From Candidula unifasciata (lineage: Eukaryota > Mollusca > Gastropoda > Stylommatophora > Geomitridae): a stretch of 64,000 nt of DNA. The notes below the pieces were generated by a model. That model made no database searches. It was not told where the DNA came from and was given only the letters and a program-made list of their open reading frames with translations. Both the position numbers and the translations under genes were made by a program. Of the stretch, positions 57,701 to 64,000 are shown one piece after another. How positions within the stretch are numbered: position 1 is the first letter of the stretch; the number at the start of each line of letters is the position of its first letter. Location: assembly GCA_905116865.2 (NCBI GenBank), contig CAJHNH020000835.1:641804-705803 (forward strand). Direction: 5' to 3'.

Positions 57701-59149
57701 TATTGGAAAAAGGGATAGTCAGGGGCCAGAACTTTGAAAAAAAAAAAAGGGATAATCAGGAGCCAGAATTTTGGAGAAAAAAGGATAGTCAGGGGCCAGA
57801 ACTTTGGAAAAAGGGATAGTCAAGGGCCAGAATCTTGAAGAAAAAAAAAGGGCAGGGGCCAGAATTTAAAAAAAAGGGATAGTCAAGGGCCAGAATTTTA
57901 AAAAAAAAAGGGATAGTCAGGGGCCAGAATTAAAAAAAAAGGGATAGTCAGGGGCCAGAATTTGGAAAAAAGGGATAGTCAGGGGCCAGAATTTGGAAAA
58001 AAAGGATAGTTAGGGCCAGAATTTGGAAAAAAGGATAGTCAGGGGCCAGATTTTTGGAAAAAGGGATAGTCAGGGGCCAGAATTTGGAAAAAAGGGATAG
58101 TCAGGGGCCATAATTTTGAAAAAAAGGGACAGGCAGGAGCTAGAAGGCCGAACTCCAGCATAGAAATATCACTAATACAATACACATGACAATGATTCGC
58201 GGGCCACTTGCTAGGCCTCAGCGGGCCGCCAGTTGAATAACCCTGCTATACATCTCACCAGCCTAGATTTGCCAGATTCTGCTAATTGCAGATGATCTAT
58301 GTGCAACCGAAATAAGATTCAGGATCGCAACAAACAGAGAATAGCATTGCAAGAGAAACAAACATTCCCCACATCAAATAACATCCTAAGTTAATGAAGT
58401 CACTACTTATGTGTAGCCGATATAGGTCAGAGCTCTGAATTGTTGGCTTAAAATGAACGAATTGAAAAGAACTTGAAAGCTTTTCGGATGTTATCACAGG
58501 ATGTACAGAATAACCTGTATAGAAAAGTTATGAAATAAAGCTATTCATAAAATCAGTGGAGATAATAGACAAGAGTTGAACATGATATAGCCATTGAGTA
58601 GACTGTGTCGATTCCTCCCCACCAAAAACATGGTTTGCTCTCTAGACTGTTGCACTCCCCTGCTGACGAGATTCTGTGTTCCCAAGTGGGGTGCTGCGAT
58701 CAAAACATTGCCAAGGCAGTGTGCTTGAGGCTGCCAAAACCATCAGTCATTATCGGGCCCCAACATAGCATAACCACAATACGGGCTGCTCCCACGAAAA
58801 ACACATAATGTCCTGCGTTGGAAATGTGCACAAAATAGCAGTCCTTGATCAGGAAACAGGACAATCCAAGCGAATTGACAACCAGCAAAAAAAAACACCG
58901 CTGCTATAGATGTTTTTTTTCTTTAAACAGAAGTCCGAACATGATATTAAGGTTAGCTTTGCTTGGTCTCCTTGATTGGGCAAATGTTTGAGCTGTTTGC
59001 TACTTTCAGGTGTCACAGAGATGACAGTCGACACGCTGGAGGTGGGAGCTAGCGCTGATGCTCAGGCAGACCCAACAGCCGCTGCTGCTGATCAGGAGGA
59101 TGATGATCAAGGAAAGAAAAAGCAGAAGAAAAAGATCATCAAATTCTAG
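45613..59149 (+). CDS. ZCCHC9: Zinc finger CCHC domain-containing protein 9
   Basis: Small nucleic-acid-binding protein with retroviral-type zinc knuckles; vertebrate ZCCHC9 is nuclear/nucleolar and linked to RNA handling. Coding exons: 45623-45710, 52556-52635, 53560-53698, 54224-54316, 55719-55790 and 59010-59149 (the first exon begins at 45613 with ten untranslated bases). All junctions keep phase and give about 203 residues: MTRFAKRGFDNRKLNEPTPW, basic REERRLKRQADRESAK, then knuckles CFNCRSRGHMVSEC, CYKCGSTEHTAYSC, CFICGEKGHITKQC and CKQCGSVEHLRRDC, and an acidic then lysine-rich tail ending KKIIKF. It is about 70 residues shorter than the vertebrate protein (about 271), all from the segment between exons 1 and 2. 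ATTAAA at 59,247 may be the polyadenylation signal. Confidence 0.93.
45812..52495. repeat. 42-bp satellite filling a ZCCHC9 intron
   Basis: About 155 units of 42 bp, recognisable by GCATTGCTGTGTGTAAAGCT and GGGGCTACTAGATACAGTGT. Variants include GCTGTGG, GCTGCG and GCTATG. Units between about 47,220 and 50,410 show frequent partial units and junctions. As 42 is divisible by three, long ORFs open in several frames on both strands; none is a gene. Confidence 0.97.
52556..52635 (+). CDS. ZCCHC9: ZCCHC9 exon with basic segment
   Basis: 80 nt, acceptor TGTTGCAG|CGGG, donor CCAAG|GTGAGT. Reads GGRAKLKEQRREERRLKRQA, matching the RREGRRLKRQ block of vertebrate ZCCHC9, likely a nuclear/nucleolar targeting and RNA-contact segment. 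Ends in phase 0. Confidence 0.87.
52636..53559 (+). other. ZCCHC9 intron
   Basis: Holds a 55-bp direct duplication (TTTTAATGTTTGGGTTGATA, near 52,690 and 52,745), a run of 20 G (52,834-52,853), and a 45-bp duplication (AACTTAGCCGCAAACAGATC, near 52,919 and 52,963). Confidence 0.6.
52834..52853 (+). repeat. Poly-G run
   Basis: Twenty consecutive G on the coding strand of ZCCHC9, within an intron. Length is prone to sequencing error. Confidence 0.85.
53560..53698 (+). CDS. ZCCHC9: ZCCHC9 exon with knuckles 1 and 2
   Basis: 139 nt, acceptor AAACAG|GTG, donor AAGG|GTAGGT. Contains CFNCRSRGHMVSEC and CYKCGSTEHTAYSC, both CX2CX4HX4C. Confidence 0.93.
53699..54223 (+). other. ZCCHC9 intron without recognised feature
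   Basis: No repeat, domain or RNA gene seen. Confidence 0.4.
54224..54316 (+). CDS. ZCCHC9: ZCCHC9 exon with knuckle 3
   Basis: 93 nt, acceptor TTGTCAG|GATC, donor AAAAG|GTAGGT. Reads SFPFAKCFICGEKGH and CPDNPRGLYPK, strongly conserved in the family. Confidence 0.94.
54420..54668 (-). mobile_element. tRNA-derived SINE
   Basis: On the minus strand the head reads GGTGAAGTGGTCAAGCTTTT and then GGTCATGGGTTCGTTCC, positioned as A and B boxes. A body of about 180 bp follows. Similar head at 35,930-36,062. Confidence 0.6.
54738..54895. mobile_element. Small inverted-repeat element
   Basis: Ends ATGTTTCCACGAAAATAAGAC and, inverted, ATGTTTTCCCAAAATAAGAC, about 158 bp apart, with CCCTAG and GGCCCCGTC inside. 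A widespread non-autonomous DNA-transposon end type; superfamily not assigned. Confidence 0.5.
55085..55310 (+). mobile_element. tRNA-derived SINE (shared-domain family)
   Basis: B-box-like GGGTTCAGATCC at about 55,150, then TGTCCTGGGAAGTCGATGCG and CACATCATCCACCGAGTGCC, the body shared with 7,495-7,682 and 59,505-59,845. Confidence 0.6.
55311..55718 (+). other. ZCCHC9 intron without recognised feature
   Basis: Nothing recognisable. Confidence 0.4.
55719..55790 (+). CDS. ZCCHC9: ZCCHC9 exon with knuckle 4
   Basis: 72 nt, acceptor ATCATCAG|GTGG, donor GAAAG|GTAAAT. Reads GGSCKQCGSVEHLRRDCPE. It is followed at once by the 33-bp array. Confidence 0.93.
55830..57385. repeat. 33-bp tandem array in ZCCHC9 intron
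   Basis: About 46 units of ATGGACCACTGTCTAGACCA with ACTTTCACATA. Open plus-strand frames encode MDHCLDHSFHI repeats, which is an artefact of the 33-bp length. Some units carry an extra CTGTAGACC. Confidence 0.95.
57665..58245. mobile_element. hAT-like MITE (CAGGG termini), copy 2, with internal array
   Basis: 581 bp. Ends CAGGGCTATTCAACTAAG and, inverted, CAGGGTTATTCAACTGGC. Flanks CTATACAA (57,657-57,664) and CTATACAT match at seven of eight. Nearly all of the interior is about thirteen units of roughly 31 bp (GGGATAGTCAGGGGCCAGAA plus an A-run). Copy 1 at 14,070 has no such array. Confidence 0.82.
58246..59009 (+). other. ZCCHC9 last intron, remaining part
   Basis: Short ORFs without recognisable domain. 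Nothing else seen. Confidence 0.4.
59010..59149 (+). CDS. ZCCHC9: ZCCHC9 last exon
   Basis: 140 nt, acceptor CTTTCAG|GTGT, stop TAG at 59,147. Encodes an acidic stretch (ADQEDDDQ) and a basic end KKKQKKKIIKF, like the KIPKVVNF end of vertebrate ZCCHC9. Confidence 0.88.
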
Positions 59150-59246
59150 TTGCCTGTGTTGTGGTTGCTGCATCGCTGGCACTTGCACAAGATTTATGTA
59201 AATCATATTACATTAATGTGTACATACATGCATCTGCGGATAGCAA

Positions 59247-59252
59247 ATTAAA
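59247..59252 (+). terminator. Possible ZCCHC9 polyadenylation signal
   Basis: ATTAAA, the common variant of AATAAA, about 100 bp after the stop codon, with GTTTG/TTGTTTG sequence downstream. Confidence 0.45.
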
Positions 59253-59504
59253 CAGAGTTTGGGTTATGGATTGCTTGTTTGTTCATTCATGACTGAGTTC
59301 TTTGCTTTTCTGACTCTGTTTTGACTTGGTGCAAATCATCCCTAAGCAGTTGTAGGTTTAAACTATCTTGGGAATGTCTTACTTGCCAAGGAAGCAATCT
59401 GAGTGTTCATCTTGTTGAATGTTTCCTTTTCTGTCCTTGGATATAGAGCTCTAAATGGTTGCAGTAAAGTAAAGGACCTTTTTCCCACACCTTCAGGTGT
59501 ATTT

Positions 59505-59845
59505 GGCGTGTAAGGCTAGATCTATTGTTACAGTCTAATCGGCACTTGGTGGGTGATGGATGTGGATAACATCACACCAGCCACCTTTACTGCCCAGGAC
59601 TTTTGTCTGGTACCCATCTAAGGCTAGATCTATTGTTACAGTCTAATCGGCACTTAGTGGGTGATGGATGTGGATAACATCACACCAGCCACCTTTACTT
59701 CCCAGGGCTTTAGTCTGGTACCCATCTAAGGCTGGGAGCCATCACAGTTTTGGAAAAAAGTCCTGCACGGTTCGGATTCACAACACTCGGATTTGAATCC
59801 ACAACCTTCTTATCCGTAGCCTCTAAACCACAGTGGCTGCCAGGT
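59505..59845 (-). mobile_element. tRNA-derived SINE with internal duplication
   Basis: On the minus strand a head with GTGGTTTAGAGGCTACGG and GTGGATTCAAATCCG is followed by the body shared with 7,495 and 55,085. About 108 bp beginning AAGGCTAGATCTATTGTTAC occur twice in tandem (59,513 and 59,621). Confidence 0.65.
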
Positions 59846-60029
59846 GGTTGGAGTGCCTTCAAGAAAACACATCTGTGCTGGGTTGTATATGAGGAATAGA
59901 TGGTTATATCGGCTGAATGGCACAACTGCCTCAATTCTGCTATAAACAGGCACAACTAAATTATGCCTGAATAAATAAAATAACAATAGGAGAATGAAGA
60001 AGGTTAGGTTGACATGTGGCTTACGGGGA

Positions 60030-62195
60030 CATTCTCACATTAGAGGCTGGCTGAGTGGCTAGAGTGCTGCGACATTCTCACATTAGAGGCTGGCTGAGTG
60101 GCTAGAGCTGCGACATTCTCACATTAGAGGCTGGCTGAGTGGCTAGAGCTGCGACATTCTCACATTAGAGGCTGGCTGAGTGGCTAGAGCTGCGACATTC
60201 TCACATTAGAGGCTGGCTGAGTGGCTAGAGTGCTGCGACATTCTCACATTAGAGGCTGGCTGAGTGGCTAGAGTGCTGCGACATTCTCACATTAGAGGCT
60301 GGCTGAGTGGCTAGAGTGCTGCGACATTCTCACATTAGAGGCTGGCTGAGTGGCTAGTGTGCTGCGACATTCTCACATTAGAGGCTGGCTGAGTGGCTAG
60401 AGTGCTGCGACATTCTCACATTAGAGGCTGGCTGAGTGGCTAGAGTGCTGCGACATTCTCACATTAGAGGCTGGCTGAGTGGCTAGTGTGCTGTGACATT
60501 CTCACATTAGAGGCTGGCTGAGTGGCTAGAGTGCTGCAACATTCTCACATTAGAGGCTGGCTGAGTGGCTAGAGTGCTGCGACATTCTCACATTAGAGGC
60601 TGGCTGAGTGGCTAGAGTGCTGCGACATTCTCACATTAGAGGCTGGCTGAGTGGCTAGAGTGCTGCGACATTCTCACATTAGAGGCTGGCTGAGTGGCTA
60701 GTGTGCTGCGACATTCTCACATTAGAGGCTGGCTGAGTGGCTAGAGCTGCGACATTCTCACATTAGAGGCTGGCTGAGTGGCTAGAGTGCTGCGACATTC
60801 TCACATTAGAGGCTGGCTGAGTGGCTAGTGCTGCGACATTCTCACATTAGAGGCTGGCTGAGTGGCTAGTGCTGCGACATTCTCACATTAGAGGCTGGCT
60901 GAGTGGCTAGAGTGCTGCGACATTCTCACATTAGAGGCTGGCTGAGTGGCTAGTGCTGCGACATTCTCACATTAGAGGCTGGCTGAGTGGCTAGAGTGCT
61001 GCGACATTCTCACATTAGAGGCTGGCTGAGTGGCTAGAGTGCTGCGACATTCTCACATTAGAGGCTGGCTGAGTGGCTAGTGCTGCGACATTCTCACATT
61101 AGAGGCTGGCTGAGTGGCTAGAGTGCTGCGACATTCTCACATTAGAGAGTGGCTAGAGTGCTGCGACATTCTCACATTAGAGGCTGGCTGAGTGGCTAGT
61201 GTGCTGCGACATTCTCACATTAGAGGCTGGCTGAGTGGCTAGTGTGCTGCGACATTCTCACATTAGAGGCTGGCTGAGTGGCTAGAGTGCTGCGACATTC
61301 TCACATTAGAGGCTGGCTGAGTGGCTAGAGTGCTGCGACATTCTCACATTAGAGGCTGGCTGAGTGGCTAGTGCTGCGACATTCTCACATTAGAGGCTGG
61401 CTGAGTGGCTAGAGTGCTGCGACATTCTCACATTAGAGGCTGGCTAGTGTGCTGCGACATTCTCACATTAGAGGCTGGCTGAGTGGCTAGAGTGCTGCGA
61501 CATTCTCACATTAGAGGCTGGCTGAGTGGCTAGAGTGCTGCGACATTCTCACATTAGAGGCTGGCTGAGTGGCTAGTGTGCTGCGACATTCTCACATTAG
61601 AGGCTGGCTGAGTGGCTAGAGTGCTGCGACATTCTCATATTAGAGGCTGGCTGAGTGGCTAGTGCTGCGACATTCTCACATTAAAGGCTGGCTGAGTGGC
61701 TAGTGTGCTGCGACATTCTCACATTAGAGGCTGGCTGCGTGGCTAGTGCTGCGACATTCTCACATTAGAGGCTGGCTGAGTGGCTAGAGTGCTGCGACAT
61801 TCTCACATTAGAGGCTGGCTGAGTGGCTAGAGTGCTGCGACATTCTCACATTAGAGGCTGGCTGAGTGGCTAGTGTGCTGCGACATTCTCACATTAGAGG
61901 CTGGCTGAGTGGCTAGAGTGCTGCGACATTCTCATATTAGAGGCTGGCTGAGTGGCTAGTGCTGCGACATTCTCACATTAAAGGCTGGCTGAGTGGCTAG
62001 TGTGCTGCGACATTCTCACATTAGAGGCTGGCTGCGTGGCTAGTGCTGCGACATTCTCACATTAGAGGCTGGCTGAGTGGCTAGAGTGCTGCGACATTCT
62101 CACATTAGAGGCTGGCTGAGTGGCTAGAGTGCTGCGACATTCTCACATTAGAGGCTGGCTGAGTGGCTAGAGTGCTGCGACATTCTCACATTAGA
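60030..62195. repeat. 43-bp tandem array derived from a SINE head
   Basis: About 51 units of GGCTGGCTGAGTGGCTAGAG plus TGCTGCGACATTCTCACATT, of 43 bp with 39- and 38-bp variants. Each unit contains TGGCTGAGTGG, a consensus-like pol III A box. The array ends in a full SINE head at 62,196. Confidence 0.95.
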
Positions 62196-62340
62196 GGCTG
62201 GCTAAGTGGCTAGAGTGCTGCACTCTTAAGTCAAAGATGCAGCTATGATTCCCGATAAGTAACAGATTTGTTTTCCCTCAGGTGGCCTATTTAAAGAAGG
62301 CCTTATAAATACAATAAAAAAAATTTTAAAGTATCAGGAA
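62196..62340 (+). mobile_element. tRNA-derived SINE at the end of the array
   Basis: GGCTAAGTGGCTAGAGTGCT continues past the array unit into ACTCTTAAGTC and a weak B box TATGATTCCC. A short body and an A-rich end (ACAATAAAAAAAATTTTAAA) follow. It explains where the array came from. Confidence 0.6.
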
Positions 62341-62384
62341 CCATGATTAACCCTTTGGCTCAGTACTATGGATATCGCAACCCT

Positions 62385-62520
62385 TCTGCCTTGATTCCAT
62401 GATAGGTAGCGTAAATCTAAGAGAAATGTGGCTTTTGTGCCTACCCCGGGCGTGAACCCGAACCACAAGGAGTTTGTTACCCGGTCATCGCAAAGTCAGC
62501 TTTAACATTCATTACACTAG
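62385..62520 (-). mobile_element. tRNA-like SINE head
   Basis: On the minus strand GGCTAGTGTAATGAATG precedes TTGTGGTTCGGGTTCACG, the latter a B-box-like element. No body boundary was identified. Confidence 0.4.
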
Positions 62521-62544
62521 CCTAATCAAATGCAGATTTTCTCT

Positions 62545-63190
62545 GTGATCCCGTGGCTGTACTCTGTGATTCTATGGCTGAACTCTCTGATCCCATGGCT
62601 GTACTCTGTGATTCCATGGCTGAACTCTCTGATCCCATGGCTGTACTCTGTGATTCCATGGCTGAACTCTCTGATCCCATGGCTGTACTCTGTGATCCCA
62701 TGGCTGTACTCTGTGATCCCGTGGCTGAACTCTCTGATCCCATGGCTGTACTCTGTGATCCCATGGCTGAACTCTCTGATCCCATGGCTGTACTCTGTGA
62801 TCCCATGGCTGTACTCTGTGATCCCGTGGCTGAACTCTCTGATCCCATGGCTGAACTCTCTGATCCCATGGCTGAACTCTGTGATTCCATGGCTGAACTC
62901 TCTGATCCCATGGCTGTACTCTGTGATTCCATGGCTGAACTCTCTGATCCCATGGCTGTACTCTGTGATCCCATGGCTGAACTCTGTGATCCCGTGGCTG
63001 AACTCTCTGATCCCATGGCTGTACTCTGTGATTCCATGGCTGAACTCTGTGATCCCGTGGCTGAACTCTGTGGTCCCGTGGCTGAACTCTCTGATCCCAT
63101 GGCTGTACTCTGTGATCCCATGGCTGTACTCTGTGATCCCATGGCTGTACTCTGTGATCCCATGGCTGTACTCTGTGATCGCATGGCTGG
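62545..63190. repeat. 21-bp tandem array
   Basis: About 31 units of GATCCCATGGCTGTACTCTG plus T, alternating with GCTGAACTCTC variants. The 21-bp length keeps frames open on both strands (up to 281 codons), hence false ORFs. Confidence 0.95.
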
Positions 63191-63490
63191 CTCCAGGACA
63201 CTTCACAGAATGACAGTGGGCTGCTAACATCAGACAGTTACACAGACAGGAATCAATACCCCTAAAATGTTCCATTTGATAATTGTTTAATCCATGCATG
63301 AAAACTGCAACAAACAAATGCATATGTAGACATAACATTCTGTGCCAGAAAGAGATGATTTGTACTGACAATAATCTGGCTTTTCAGCTTTAACAAACAT
63401 GAAAACAAACCAGCACTGCATGCCTGCTGTGGAGAGTGATCTCCATTGTGACTTGTCCATCAGACCATCAAGTATCATCAAGACAAAACT
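63191..63490. other. Unique stretch between arrays
   Basis: About 300 bp without recognisable gene or repeat. Confidence 0.4.
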
Positions 63491-63496
63491 GTCAAT

Positions 63497-64000
63497 CATT
63501 TCACTGATATCTGGGCACTCAATTACCAGTTACTGGTGATTGTTTCACTGATATCTGGGCACTCAATTACCAGTAACTGGTGATTGTTTCACTGATATCT
63601 GGGCACTCAATTACCAGTAACTGGTGATTGTTTCACTGATATCTGGGCACTCAATTACCAGTAACTGGTGATTGTTTCACTGATATCTGGGCACTCAATT
63701 ACCAGTAACTGGTGATTGTTTCACTGATATCTGGGCACTCAATTACCAGTAACTGGTGATTGTTTCACTGATATCTGGGCACTCAATTACCAGTAACTGG
63801 TGATTGTTTCACTGATATCTGGGCACTCAATTACCAGTAACTGGTGATTGTTTCACTGATATCTGGGCACTCAATTACCAGTTACTGGTGATTGTTTCAC
63901 TGATATCTGGGCACTCAATTACCAGTAACTGGTGATTGTTTCACTGATATCTGGGCACTCAATTACCAGTTACTGGTGATTGTTTCTTTTGTTATTGGAC
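63497..64000. repeat. 44-bp tandem array running to the window end
   Basis: About eleven units of TTTCACTGATATCTGGGCAC and TCAATTACCAGTAACTGGTG. ACCAGTTACTGGT in each unit is a near-perfect palindrome. The last unit starts to diverge at 63,986. Confidence 0.93.

Noticed and set aside
62526..63371. ORFs of 209-281 codons on both strands
   Set aside because: Products of a 21-bp array, open in several frames at once; no start context or domain.

Overview
This is a metazoan nuclear window, most likely from a mollusc or another lophotrochozoan. The grounds are spliced genes with GT-AG introns, Penelope-like elements, non-LTR and Ty3-type retroelements, tRNA-derived SINEs, hAT-like MITEs and very many tandem arrays. 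The species assignment is inference. No bacterial-type operon, rRNA gene, functional tRNA gene or CRISPR array is visible.

Two host genes are supported. On the minus strand (1,481-18,759) lie eight coding exons of the translesion DNA polymerase kappa (POLK). All junctions keep phase and carry GT-AG sites. Together they give about 556 residues covering the palm, fingers, thumb and little finger; the C-terminal zinc-finger exons lie off the left edge. On the plus strand (45,613-59,149) lies ZCCHC9, a small nuclear protein with four CCHC zinc knuckles. Six coding exons give about 203 residues. The two genes are divergently transcribed about 27 kb apart.

The introns are dominated by tandem repeats, and nearly every large intron has its own family: 54 bp, 55 bp, 47 bp and 86 bp in POLK; 42 bp and 33 bp in ZCCHC9; and 43, 21 and 44 bp downstream of ZCCHC9. 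Two POLK arrays have higher-order periods (1,078 bp and 602 bp). The POLK intron 7 array repeats the end of exon 7 together with its 5' splice site.

The 27 kb between the genes is mobile DNA: a Penelope-like element (about 19,990-21,180), a fold-back element (22,118-22,640), and a young internally deleted Ty3-type LTR element (23,356-31,053; 668-bp LTRs with one difference; 5-bp target duplication; Gag-protease ORF, most of Pol lost). Next come a hAT-like MITE with telomere-like repeats (31,073-32,000), microsatellite and 23-bp arrays, and a decayed non-LTR element on the minus strand (about 36,600-40,060) whose ORF contains an in-frame 54-bp array. The block ends with nested inverted-repeat elements (40,737-44,955) that share a palindromic GC-rich core. 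That core family and the telomere-motif MITEs are the least explained structures here.
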